From: Peptococcaceae bacterium
Lineage (GTDB): Bacteria; Bacillota; Peptococcia; DRI-13; PHAD01
Assembly (NCBI GenBank): GCA_024655825.1
Contig: JANLFJ010000034.1
Coordinates: forward strand, 1-32,784
Length of the DNA: 32,784 nt
Reading direction: 5' to 3'
Position 1 is the stretch's first letter. Each line of letters starts with the position of its first letter. Positions 1 through 8,101 of this stretch are shown one piece after another. The notes under the pieces were generated by a model. The model saw nothing but the letters and a program-made list of their open reading frames with translations, had not been told where the DNA came from and made no database searches. The translations under genes were made by a program, and so were the position numbers.

Positions 1-49
1 ATCTCGTGTATTCGTTGGTTGACAAACAGATTTTAATTTATTGCAACGC

Positions 50-445
50 TAGTGATGCAAATAGGATTTAACGGTCTTTGAACTGTACCCGAGCAGTTTC
101 ATTTCGGCGAGAGCATCGTCAATATCTTCTTTGTTGATATCATTATCAAGGTTAGCAACTCTTTCTTTAATTTAAAAACTTTTATCTCTGTTTCTTCGAA
201 AACTTCAACTATTTCCTTGAGCTTGCTTTCCCCTCCTTGAAGACCCAACACTTCTGATCTTGATCCCACCTGTATCCTCGAACTGTTTTGATTTTTTCAA
301 TGTAAGCGAGGTCATAAGGGAAAAAGACATAAATTTCTCCGGTATCTTTTAAATTAATTGAAACTATTTTTTTCAAACAATCCCCACCCTCGTATGCCCA
401 CTGTGAAATTTGTCTAATTCCTTCTATAATATCTGCATTATTTAC
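50..445 (-). pseudogene. Frameshifted remnant of a tyrosine recombinase/integrase (N-terminal part)
   Basis: Reading the minus strand through three frames gives one continuous protein-like text. It starts near 445 (IIEGIRQISQWAYEGGD), runs through YRWDQDQKCWVFKEG, shifts frame near 235 to GGESKLKEIVEVFEETE, shifts again near 165-180, and ends ALAEMKLLGYSSKTVKSYLHH followed by TAG at about 50-52. The last part resembles the SAM-like core-binding domain of Xer/phage-type integrases (LRLRGYSPRTIKAYLHH style). The preceding RWDxxxKCWVF segment is typical of the extra N-terminal domain of some of these recombinases. There is no ATG, GTG or TTG with a ribosome site at the front, and the catalytic domain with its Arg and Tyr residues is not in the window. 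It is probably a dead mobile-element gene. The remaining bases up to the next gene (446-555) show nothing recognisable. Confidence 0.6.
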
Positions 446-555
446 AATTTTTGCTTTCTATCGAACATTCTACCATACATTATTCAAAATTTGGCAACTT
501 TTTTTGCTGAAGAGACCCGCTTTTTAAGCAAAATCTTCTTTGTATATGCCAATTT

Positions 556-978
556 TTATATATTCTTCGATAGCAGGATGATATCTTTTCTTTTCTGCCA
601 ACCCAACTCATTCCAAAATTTCAAACCTTCTTCATTATCTGCCAAAACGAATATATGGCACTTTTTAATGCCGGCCTCTTTCAGCCTGTCAAGGCATTTT
701 TCCGCCAACCTTTTCCCCAGTCCTTTCCCTCTGGCCTCTTTTTTAACCGCCAAGTGGTGAAGGTATCCCCTTCTCCCGTCGTGACCGCACAGGACCGCAC
801 CCGCTATACCGTTTTCGTCCTCTGCGACAAAACTCATCCCCGGATTATGCTCCAGGTAAAAAAGAATGCTTCCCCTGGAGTCGGCTTCGCTTAAGCCGAT
901 CCCTTCCGATTCCTTCCATATCTCGATAACCTTGTCGTAATCATCGGCTTTCATGTTCCGTATAATAAACTCCTCCAT
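556..978 (-). CDS. GNAT family N-acetyltransferase
   Basis: This 140-residue protein is the size of a single GNAT domain, the fold that moves an acetyl group from acetyl-CoA to an amine. Near residues 75-95 it has the acetyl-CoA pyrophosphate-binding loop (HLAVKKEARGKGLGKRLAE, matching R/Q-x-x-G-x-G/A). After it comes the usual helix and FVLADNEEGLKFWNELGW, the motif in which N and FW flank the C-terminal part of the fold. The ATG at 978 is preceded by GGAGGCAAGAGG at good spacing. Its substrate cannot be told from sequence; small stand-alone members of this type acetylate metabolites, antibiotics or protein N-termini. It stands between the recombinase remnant and adhE, about 110 bases downstream of adhE, and may have its own promoter: a TATAAT lies near 1040-1045 on the minus strand. 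Confidence 0.9.
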   Translation of the reverse strand: MEEFIIRNMKADDYDKVIEIWKESEGIGLSEADSRGSILFYLEHNPGMSFVAEDENGIAGAVLCGHDGRRGYLHHLAVKKEARGKGLGKRLAEKCLDRLKEAGIKKCHIFVLADNEEGLKFWNELGWQKRKDIILLSKNI

Positions 979-1092
979 CCTCTTGCCTCCATCCGTGTTT
1001 TCATTCGCACAGCCAATTCCGACATGTTTGAGCAGTTTAAATTATATCACTTATAGTAATCCCGATTCATTAAGAATAATCCTGCCGCTGAT

Positions 1093-3786
1093 TCAATGCA
1101 GACCCGGCGGCTGCTCCGGTTCCCGGCTGTAAACCGGAATCCCGGCAGGCGTTTCTTTTTCCGGTTCCTGCACTGCCTGGGGCTGGGGGAAAACGGTCAT
1201 TTCCAGCTCTTCAGGCATTCCGTAATATGCCTGGCGATAAATCTCTTTCAGTTCAGAAATCAGGGGAAAACGGGGGTTGGCCGTAGTGGCCTGGTCCTCG
1301 AAGGCCTTTTCGGCCAGTTCTTCGGAAAGCTCCAGGAAGCGTTCTTCCGGTATGCCCATTTCTTTTAAAGACAAGGGCATCTTCAGTTCCTTCATGAGGT
1401 TGACCACGGCCGAGACAAGGCTTTCCACTCCTTCACGGGTATCACGGGCAGGCAGTCCCAGGTTCCTGGCAATTTCCGCGTATTTTTCATGGGCCACGTA
1501 GTGTTCATATTTCGGAAAAGCATTGAACTTTGTGGGCACTGACGCGTTATACCTGATGACATGCGGGAGGAGGACAGCATTGGCCCTGCCATGGGGAATG
1601 TGAAACTCGCCTCCCAGTTTGTGGGCCAGGCTGTGATTGATGCCCAAAAAGGCATTGGTAAATGCCATGCCGGCGATAGTCGACGCATTATGCATCTTCT
1701 CCCGGGCTTCCCGGTCGCCGGCATTCCGGAACGACCTGGGCAGGTAGGCAAAAACCAGCTGGATGGCTTTCATGGCCAGCGCGTCGGTATAATCCGAGGC
1801 CATCACCGAAACATAGACCTCCAGGGCATGGGTAAGGGCATCCATTCCTGTATCCGCCGCAACCCCCGCCGGCATGCTTTCCACAAAATCCGGATCGACT
1901 ATGGCCACATCCGGTGTCAGCTCGTAATCAGCCAAGGGGTACTTGGTCTGGGTCTCCGGGTCGGTTATGACGGCAAAGGAGGTCACTTCCGAACCGGTAC
2001 CCGATGTGGTGGAAATGGCCACCAGCCTGGCCTTTTTGCCAAGGCGGGGAAACTTGGCCACCCTCTTTCTGATATCCATGAACTTCAGGCGCAAATCCTC
2101 AAACCTCGTTTCAGGGTATTCATAAAACAGCCAGATGGCTTTGGCCGCGTCAATGGCGGACCCGCCCCCCAGGGCTATAATCACGTCGGGTTTGAAGGCA
2201 TTGACCGCTTCCACTCCTTCTTTCACCGTCTGGATCGTAGGATCGGGCCGCACACCGCTGAAAATCTCGGAATGGACGTAATTGCGTCCTTCCCGGTGAC
2301 GCAGGCGGTAAAGGACCTTATCCACGTACCCCAGCTTTACCATCATTTCATCGGTAACAATAAAGGCGCGGGAGATGTCGGGCATCTTGGACAGGTACTG
2401 GACTGCCCCTGGCTCGAAATAGATTTTCTCAGGTATCTTAAACCACTGCATGTTATACCTCCTTTTTACCACCCGCTTTCTGTTGATGAGATTGACAGAA
2501 GTGATGTTTGCAGTGGTGCTGTTCCTCCCGAAGGAGCCGCAGCCCAGGGTTAGGGAGGGGAGATTGGTGTTGTAAATGTCGCCGATGGCCCCGTGGCTTG
2601 AAGGCTGGTTGATAATGAGTCTTCCCGTGTTGACCTGTTTGGCAAACTCGTTGATGACCTCCTCGTTTTCCGAGTGGATAACGGCAGAATGTCCTGACCC
2701 GCCGAAATTAACCATCTCCACGGACCTTCTCAATCCTTCCCAGGAGTCTTTCACCCTGTAACAGGCCAGGATAGGACTGAGTTTTTCCCGGGAAAGAGGA
2801 TGATCGGGCCCCACTCCTTCCAGTTCAGCCACCAGTATTTTGGTGCCTGCCGGAACGTTAAAGCCCGCCTTCCTGGCTATTTCCGTAGCAGGCTGCCCCA
2901 CTATTGCCGGGTTCATGGCACATTTCACCGTGTCAATGGCCAGGGCTTCCAGCATCCGCTTTTCCTCACCGCTGACAAAATAACACCCGTTATCCTTCAT
3001 CAACTGCACAACCCGGTCGTAGACCTCGTCATCAATGATCACCGCCTGTTCCGAGGCGCAGATCATCCCGTTGTCAAAGGTCTTGGACAGGATCAAATCG
3101 GTAACTGCCCGCCGGAGGTCGGCCGACTTTTCAATATAGCAGGGCACATTGCCCGGTCCCACTCCCAGGGCGGGTTTGCCCGCGCTGTAGGCGGCCTTGA
3201 CCATGGAAGACCCTCCTGTTGCCAGGATGAGAGAAACCCCGTCATTCTTCATAAGAAACTGCGTGGCTTCAACAGACGGCTCTTCCACCCACTGGATGCA
3301 ATTCGGAGGCGCCCCGGCGCGGACAGCCGCGTTTCTCATGATGCGGGCCGCTTCCGCGCTGCACTCCTGGGAACCAGGATGAAAAGCGAAAATGATGGGG
3401 TTTCTCGTCTTCATCGAGATTATCGCCTTGAACATGGTTGTTGATGTTGGATTGGTCACCGGCGTAATCCCGGCAATAACCCCTACCGGTTCGGCCAGGT
3501 CGTAATAGTCCTCTTCCTCGTTTTCCTCAATGATCCCTACCGATTTCTGGTACTTGATGCTGTGATAAATGTATTCCGTGGCAAACATGTTTTTGACGGC
3601 CTTGTCCTCGTATACTCCCATCCCTGTTTCCGAAACAGCCATCTTGGCCAGCCGCATGTGATTGGCCAGACCCTCGATGGCCATCTCCTTGACGATAGCA
3701 TCGACCTTTTCCTGGTCCAGCTTAATCATTTCCCCAAGGGCAAGCTTGGCGTTTTCCACCAGCTGTTCAATCATTCGCTCAGCCAT
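1093..3786 (-). CDS. adhE: Bifunctional acetaldehyde-CoA/alcohol dehydrogenase AdhE
   Basis: AdhE reduces acetyl-CoA to acetaldehyde and then ethanol with two NADH, disposing of electrons in fermentation; in the cytoplasm it assembles into long filaments called spirosomes. At 897 residues it has the full family length. The N-terminal half (about 1-440) is a CoA-acylating aldehyde dehydrogenase with the catalytic cysteine C243 in FDNGMICASEQ. After a linker, the C-terminal half (about 450-870) is an iron-dependent alcohol dehydrogenase with the nucleotide-binding GGGSAIDAAKA and metal-binding histidines in HSLAHKLGGEFHIPHGRANA. The ATG at 3786 follows an AGGGGTGTG ribosome site at a slightly long spacing. 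It is probably a single-gene unit. Its leader contains complementary segments that could pair with the ribosome site (listed separately). The C-terminal 25 or so residues are Pro/Glu rich and less conserved. Confidence 0.97.
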   Translation of the reverse strand: MAERMIEQLVENAKLALGEMIKLDQEKVDAIVKEMAIEGLANHMRLAKMAVSETGMGVYEDKAVKNMFATEYIYHSIKYQKSVGIIEENEEEDYYDLAEPVGVIAGITPVTNPTSTTMFKAIISMKTRNPIIFAFHPGSQECSAEAARIMRNAAVRAGAPPNCIQWVEEPSVEATQFLMKNDGVSLILATGGSSMVKAAYSAGKPALGVGPGNVPCYIEKSADLRRAVTDLILSKTFDNGMICASEQAVIIDDEVYDRVVQLMKDNGCYFVSGEEKRMLEALAIDTVKCAMNPAIVGQPATEIARKAGFNVPAGTKILVAELEGVGPDHPLSREKLSPILACYRVKDSWEGLRRSVEMVNFGGSGHSAVIHSENEEVINEFAKQVNTGRLIINQPSSHGAIGDIYNTNLPSLTLGCGSFGRNSTTANITSVNLINRKRVVKRRYNMQWFKIPEKIYFEPGAVQYLSKMPDISRAFIVTDEMMVKLGYVDKVLYRLRHREGRNYVHSEIFSGVRPDPTIQTVKEGVEAVNAFKPDVIIALGGGSAIDAAKAIWLFYEYPETRFEDLRLKFMDIRKRVAKFPRLGKKARLVAISTTSGTGSEVTSFAVITDPETQTKYPLADYELTPDVAIVDPDFVESMPAGVAADTGMDALTHALEVYVSVMASDYTDALAMKAIQLVFAYLPRSFRNAGDREAREKMHNASTIAGMAFTNAFLGINHSLAHKLGGEFHIPHGRANAVLLPHVIRYNASVPTKFNAFPKYEHYVAHEKYAEIARNLGLPARDTREGVESLVSAVVNLMKELKMPLSLKEMGIPEERFLELSEELAEKAFEDQATTANPRFPLISELKEIYRQAYYGMPEELEMTVFPQPQAVQEPEKETPAGIPVYSREPEQPPGLH

Positions 3787-3798
3787 GATATAATCACA

Positions 3799-3849
3799 CC
3801 CCTGCTTTACAGCTTTTTTACCTGCATTACTAGTCTGTTATTGCAGGGG
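3799..3849 (-). promoter_or_regulatory. Possible alternative RNA hairpins in the adhE leader
   Basis: On the minus strand one segment, CCCCTGCA (3849-3842), can pair in two mutually exclusive ways. It can pair with TGCAGG (3826-3821), giving a small local hairpin, or with GCAGGGG (3805-3799), which contains the adhE ribosome site. The second pairing would hide the ribosome site and the first would free it. The complementarity is seen directly; the regulatory role is a guess. Confidence 0.3.
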
Positions 3850-3899
3850 CTTTTTTATGAGTCCGGCTTCCATGTTTCATTATCACCACACTGGCGGCG

Positions 3900-5012
3900 T
3901 CAGGTTCTGCCGGGCAAGCGGTCACCCTGCAATTCAAACCGCCGCAATTCTCCCGCTTTCGTTTCCGGCTCGTGGTAACGCCGGAAAAACGGGGTCGGAG
4001 TGATATGCGTGATTAACCTGTTGACCGGCGCAAGGCCAAGCAGCGCGTGAAACAGCCTGTAAACGATATAAATCGAACCAATCCTGTAAGTATATGTCAA
4101 TATAGGATCAAGCCACGCCGTTAGGACAGGGCCGCTTACCGGCAGGTTGACGGTAATTAAGCTTATCAAATAGTGACCCGCCGGGATCGTAAAAACCAAA
4201 CAAAAAACCGCAGCAAGCAAATAACTGGCCTCCACAGCTTTTGACGGGCAATAAGCCATGCAGCGCATACAGCTCTGGCAGGAAAAGGTCCAGTACGGCC
4301 GTTTATTCTTGACCCCCCGCAGCCGCACACCCCGGTACGAGCAGTTTTTCACGCAAAAACCACAGGCAGTGCAGCGGAAGCTGGCGTAGAAAATTTTTAC
4401 CAGGAAAAAACGTCCCAGTACAAGAAAACCCAAGGATACAGGCAGCAAAAGCAGCCCCATGAGAAGACAAACCCGTCCTCTAAAAACGCGGTTGCCAGCG
4501 AGCAGCGAATTCATAAAACGAACTGTTTTTTCTCTGGCCCTGTCTATGATCGCCCGGGCATTAGCCTCGCTGTAACCCGGATGTACGACGACCCAGTTGG
4601 AGGGCATGTCAATGCCCATGACCCCTCTTACCCGGTAGCCCTTGAAGGACAATACCAGTGCCGCCAGGTACCCGGCAGTGCCTTCCAGGCCGGGTGGAAA
4701 GAAGCGTCCAAACCTAGTCCCGCCCCGGGTAGGCATGACAAAGGCATGAGTCCCTCTGCGGCGGGGGAACTTCAGTAAAAAGCGAAGCATCGCCCAAGGC
4801 ACGGTAAAGGCATGTGTGGGAAAGACCAGCCCCAGGAGGTGAGCAACGCCATCTTTTACTTCTTCTCGCGGTTTTGCGCCCGCTATAGAGGCAACTTTCG
4901 CCTCGCGGTCCTTATCGGCAAACGTTTCGCCGGCAATACGGGCAACGCGGTAAGAATTCCCTGTCCCCGAAAAATAGTAAATTAAAAGTGAACGATAAGT
5001 GTTTTCACTCAC
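3900..5012 (-). CDS. EFR1-type flavodoxin/ferredoxin membrane protein
   Basis: The protein (370 residues) starts with a flavodoxin-like domain whose FMN phosphate loop reads YYFSGTGNSYRVA (12-24). Two [4Fe-4S] ferredoxin motifs follow: C214-x2-C217-x2-C220-x3-C224 and C245-x2-C248-x2-C251-x3-C255. A hydrophobic stretch at about 181-205 and others after residue 262 predict membrane attachment. This layout matches EFR1 family proteins, thought to carry electrons between flavin and Fe-S centres; partners are unknown. The frame stays open upstream to 5306, but I choose GTG at 5012 because the flavodoxin domain begins there, AGGAGC precedes it, and it overlaps the stop of the zinc-ribbon gene in a GTGA. 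That overlap implies translational coupling. A fermentative redox role next to adhE is plausible but unproven. Confidence 0.85.
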   Translation of the reverse strand: MSENTYRSLLIYYFSGTGNSYRVARIAGETFADKDREAKVASIAGAKPREEVKDGVAHLLGLVFPTHAFTVPWAMLRFLLKFPRRRGTHAFVMPTRGGTRFGRFFPPGLEGTAGYLAALVLSFKGYRVRGVMGIDMPSNWVVVHPGYSEANARAIIDRAREKTVRFMNSLLAGNRVFRGRVCLLMGLLLLPVSLGFLVLGRFFLVKIFYASFRCTACGFCVKNCSYRGVRLRGVKNKRPYWTFSCQSCMRCMAYCPSKAVEASYLLAAVFCLVFTIPAGHYLISLITVNLPVSGPVLTAWLDPILTYTYRIGSIYIVYRLFHALLGLAPVNRLITHITPTPFFRRYHEPETKAGELRRFELQGDRLPGRT

Positions 5013-5293
5013 TTGACCACGCTCCTGCACCAGGTTCGCCTGCCGCACCGCGGGCAATACAAGAGTTTTGAGCGAAAGCTGTTTAGACCGGTAAAGGTCT
5101 GCCGCATGTTGATGGAAAAGACGGCGCCGCAGCTTTTGCACTGCCAGCGGTAACTGATCGTATTCCAGTGAACGAGCAGAATAAGTCCGGCAATGAATAG
5201 GAGCGCGCCCCAAAAAATTCTGCCCGCCGCCGTGAAAACAAGCCCAACCAGCATCACGGCAACCGCTCCCGCAAAATACATCAGGTTCTTCAT
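5009..5293 (-). CDS. Small two-helix membrane protein with zinc ribbon
   Basis: This 94-residue protein has two hydrophobic segments (about 4-22 and 27-43) followed by a soluble tail. The tail carries two Cys pairs, CKSC (WQCKSCGAVF) and CPRC (YCPRCGRRTW), the spacing of a zinc ribbon. I do not recognise a named family. A GGGGGAG ribosome site precedes the ATG at 5293. Its TGA overlaps the GTG of the EFR1-type gene, so the two proteins are probably made together in a fixed ratio. The zinc ribbon could be a docking or assembly element for that membrane redox protein; this is inference from position only. Confidence 0.75.
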   Translation of the reverse strand: MKNLMYFAGAVAVMLVGLVFTAAGRIFWGALLFIAGLILLVHWNTISYRWQCKSCGAVFSINMRQTFTGLNSFRSKLLYCPRCGRRTWCRSVVK

Positions 5294-5342
5294 AAGCTCC
5301 CCCCATGATTCTTATTCAAATCAATCCATGCCAAATAACCTT

Positions 5343-6125
5343 CTACGCGGACAGGTCTCGAACGCGATTCCGCCGTGTTTTCCTTAGTTTATGAAAATTG
5401 TAATAATCGCTTGCGGCAAAAGGAAGGTAACACAGCAAAAAAGTAACCGCTCCCACCGCCTCCAGAGACAAAATGTACCACGGCCACGGCCCCAGGTAAT
5501 CCAGGAGCGAAGGCCCGGCTGGCTTTTGGCAGATGTACAGGTAGTTGCTTCCCAGCACCGAATTGATAACAGCCATCACCAGCAGATAAATATTGGCAGC
5601 CGCAAAGGCTTTCGCTGCAGACCTGGCCCTTGGCCTGTAGTTTTCGATAAAGGTCATCCACAGGCAGGCAGTAATGATCAGGCCGTGCGAAGCAAAGAAA
5701 ACCAGGAAAGTAAAATGGGGAAAGGCATAAGCGGTATCCGGCGTAAGTAGAGCCTGGCTGGCTCCGCCGAGCCCCCAGAAATAGGCAAGCTCATATACAC
5801 TGTAATTCCCGGTCAGCAGCATGGCGGCGGAAAGGAACATAGCCATGTCGCAGAGGTGCAAAGGCAGCGAGTACCTCGCCGACCAGAAGCCGTTGACTAA
5901 AGGCCAGACCTGGAGGGAAGCCTCCAGCAAAAGAAGGGTAAAGGCCATTACCCGGCGGACAATCGCCCCTGTCCTATATCCCCGCAAGCTCCGGCGCGCG
6001 GCAAACAGCAGGATATTCACGGCAGCGATCAGCGCCAGGGCGCCGAGGTGCGAAGATGACCCGGTAATGAACGGTTGTTCAAATCCAGGCGAAAAATAAC
6101 GTTCCACATCATATGCCCCCTGCAT
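5343..6125 (-). CDS. YwaF-like (TIGR02206 family) integral membrane protein
   Basis: This protein of 260 residues is almost entirely hydrophobic, with six or seven predicted membrane spans. It has the family's recognisable features: ALQVWPL-type motif (EASLQVWPLVNG), LPLHLCDMAMFL, the YFWGLGGASQALLTPD segment, and LGSNYLYICQKP. Members of the family, such as Bacillus YwaF, are conserved in Firmicutes but have no established function. The start at 6125 follows AAGGAA closely. It is separated from the hydrogenase operon by a strong terminator and from the zinc-ribbon gene by about 50 bases, so it may head a small membrane/redox unit with the next two genes. A weaker hairpin (AAGCATT/AATGCTT) lies upstream at 6216-6233. 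Confidence 0.8.
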   Translation of the reverse strand: MQGAYDVERYFSPGFEQPFITGSSSHLGALALIAAVNILLFAARRSLRGYRTGAIVRRVMAFTLLLLEASLQVWPLVNGFWSARYSLPLHLCDMAMFLSAAMLLTGNYSVYELAYFWGLGGASQALLTPDTAYAFPHFTFLVFFASHGLIITACLWMTFIENYRPRARSAAKAFAAANIYLLVMAVINSVLGSNYLYICQKPAGPSLLDYLGPWPWYILSLEAVGAVTFLLCYLPFAASDYYNFHKLRKTRRNRVRDLSA

Positions 6126-6289
6126 TTCCTTATTCCTGTCTCCGTATTATCAAATGCCTGCCAGCGTTATCCAGGCGTCACCGGCCTGATTATATTATAC
6201 AGCTTCGTTATCAAAAAGCATTTAACAATGCTTGCCTTGGGGAGCTTTTTGTCAATCACGTGGTGGAATGCAACTTTCCTGTTTGCAAT

Positions 6290-6317
6290 AAAAAACGGGC
6301 AGCAACGCCCGTTTTTT
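6290..6317. terminator. Bidirectional intrinsic terminator after hydA
   Basis: AAAAAACGGGC (6290-6300) and GCCCGTTTTTT (6307-6317) form a perfect 11-bp stem around a six-base loop, with a T-run in both directions. It lies about 40 bases past the hydA stop and ends the hydrogenase operon. Confidence 0.9.
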
Positions 6318-6354
6318 ATCACCCTGTTTTGTTATTACTAATCGTTTCTTTCCT

Positions 6355-8088
6355 TTACATTCCGGATCGTTTCCTGTTCCTGTAGTGGGTGTGCAGGAGC
6401 TTGTGCGACATTTCGCCCAAAGGTTTGCCCAGGAACTCCTCGTAGATCTTTTTAATATACGGGTTCTCATGTGATTTCCTGAGGGGAAGGCCGCGGTCCG
6501 CTTCGTAGACGGCCTCCATCCTCTTTTTGCGTATCCCGACGTAGTCAGCCGTGTTAAGAGGCTGACCCCCTCCGCCCAGGCAGCCTCCGGGGCAGGCCAT
6601 AATCTCCACAAAGTGGTACTCGGCCCCGGCTTTAATTGCCTCTAGAATCTTTTTGGCATTCCCCAACCCGTGGGCCACGGCCACTTTTACTTCCAGTTCG
6701 CCTACCGGCACTGTTGCTTCTTTAACGCCCTCCATACCCCGGACATCAGTAAACTCCAGCTTCTCCAGCGGCTTTGAGGTAACGATTTCGTATACCGTGC
6801 GCAAGGCCGCTTCCATCACCCCGCCGGTCGCTCCAAAAATAACCCCGGCCCCTGTTCCCATGCCGAACGGATCGTCGTACTCCTCTTCCGGCAGCATATC
6901 CCAGTCTATGCCGGCCTGCCGGATAAGGGCAGCCAGCTCCCTGGTCGTCAGGACGGCGTCCACATCCTTAAAACCGCTTGCTCTCATCTCCGGCCGCTCG
7001 CACTCGAATTTCTTGGCGGTGCACGGCATCACCGACACCGTGTAAATCCTTTCCCGGGCAATACCGTTTACAATCCCGTAATAAGTCTTCATGATGGCTC
7101 CAAACATTTGCTGCGGCGATTTGCATGTCGAGATGTTCGGGATAAATTCCGGGTAAAAATGCTCCATGTACTTGATCCAGCCGGGACTGCAGGAAGTGAT
7201 GAGCGGCAGCTTCCCGCCTTTGTTGAGCCTTTCCAGAAGTTCCGACCCTTCTTCCATGATGGTCAAATCGGCCGCAAAATCCGTATCGAAAACGCCGTCA
7301 AACCCCAGACGTTTTAAGGCGGCCACCAGTTTTCCCGTCACAATGGCTCCGGCTCCCATCCCGAACTCTTCGCCGAGAGCAATCCTGATGGCGGGAGCCG
7401 TCTGGACGACAACATGCTTGTCAGGATCGCTCAACGCCTTCCAGACCTCGTCGATATAGCTCTTCTCGCTCAAAGCTCCCGTCGGGCAGACATTGACACA
7501 CTGGCCGCAGAGAGTGCACATTACATCACCCAGCGGGAGTTTAAAGGCGGGAGACACAATGGTATTGTACCCCCTGTCCAGCGCCCCGATGGCCCCGACA
7601 CCCTGGACCTCATGGCAAACACTGATGCAACGGCGGCACAAAATACATTTGTCGGGGTCCCTAACGATTGAAGGGTTCCCATCGTCCTTTTCTCTTCTTC
7701 TCCCTGGGTATGAGTATTCCAGTTCCCTGATGCCCAGCTCGGCGGCGACCTTCTGCAGCTCGCAGTTATTATTGCGGGTGCAGGAAAGGCATTCCTGGGG
7801 ATGATCGGACAGGATCAGGTTCACTACGCTTTTACGTGCCTCTCTCACCCGGCTGGTATTCGTGTACACCTTCATACCCGTCGAAACCTCCGTTGTGCAG
7901 GCAGGCATCAGGCTTTTCGCCCCCTCCACTTCCACCACGCAAACCCGGCAAGCGCCGATCGACTGGATGTCTTTAAGATAACAGAGAGTTGGGATATGAA
8001 TCCCGGCTGACCTGGCTGCTTCCAGAATCGTTAATCCCGCCTCGACCGACACTTCCCTGCCGTCAATAAGCAGATTCACTTTCATCAT
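6355..8088 (-). CDS. hydA: [FeFe] hydrogenase catalytic subunit HydA
   Basis: HydA makes or oxidises H2 at the H-cluster. At 577 residues it has the multi-cluster layout: an N-terminal [2Fe-2S] domain (C36, C47, C50, C64), the His-Cys cluster motif (HPQECLSCTRNNNC, 96-109), two [4Fe-4S] motifs (C148-C158 and C191-C201), then the H-domain with TSCSPGW (298-304), MPCTAKKFE (354-362) and MACPGGCLGGGGQP (497-510), and the C-terminal small-subunit-like tail (NPYIKKIYEEFLGKPLGEMSHKLLH region). The first motif has Ser301 where many enzymes have a second Cys. It is the last gene of a four-gene operon with NuoE- and NuoF-like partners, so it is probably a soluble NAD(P)-linked or electron-bifurcating enzyme. 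The maturation genes hydE, hydF and hydG are not in this window. GAGGAGGG precedes the tandem ATGs at 8088/8085. Confidence 0.96.
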   Translation of the reverse strand: MMKVNLLIDGREVSVEAGLTILEAARSAGIHIPTLCYLKDIQSIGACRVCVVEVEGAKSLMPACTTEVSTGMKVYTNTSRVREARKSVVNLILSDHPQECLSCTRNNNCELQKVAAELGIRELEYSYPGRRREKDDGNPSIVRDPDKCILCRRCISVCHEVQGVGAIGALDRGYNTIVSPAFKLPLGDVMCTLCGQCVNVCPTGALSEKSYIDEVWKALSDPDKHVVVQTAPAIRIALGEEFGMGAGAIVTGKLVAALKRLGFDGVFDTDFAADLTIMEEGSELLERLNKGGKLPLITSCSPGWIKYMEHFYPEFIPNISTCKSPQQMFGAIMKTYYGIVNGIARERIYTVSVMPCTAKKFECERPEMRASGFKDVDAVLTTRELAALIRQAGIDWDMLPEEEYDDPFGMGTGAGVIFGATGGVMEAALRTVYEIVTSKPLEKLEFTDVRGMEGVKEATVPVGELEVKVAVAHGLGNAKKILEAIKAGAEYHFVEIMACPGGCLGGGGQPLNTADYVGIRKKRMEAVYEADRGLPLRKSHENPYIKKIYEEFLGKPLGEMSHKLLHTHYRNRKRSGM

Positions 8089-8101
8089 CGTTCCCTCCTC
8101 C

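Noticed and set aside
1561-2553. Plus-strand open frame of 330 codons within adhE
   Set aside because: It is antisense to the strongly conserved adhE, has no recognisable domain and is explained by the codon bias of the real gene.
3815-3860. Plus-strand terminator-like hairpin with T-run near 3843-3856
   Set aside because: No plus-strand gene ends here; the complementary parts make more sense as the adhE leader on the minus strand.
5013-5306. Longer N-terminus for the EFR1-type protein
   Set aside because: The added 98 residues would cover the zinc-ribbon gene in another frame and show no domain; the flavodoxin fold begins at the GTG at 5012.
6216-6233. Second weak hairpin (AAGCATT/AATGCTT with TTTTT) between hydA and the YwaF-like gene
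   Set aside because: Possible backup terminator, but short and AT-rich; not listed as a feature.
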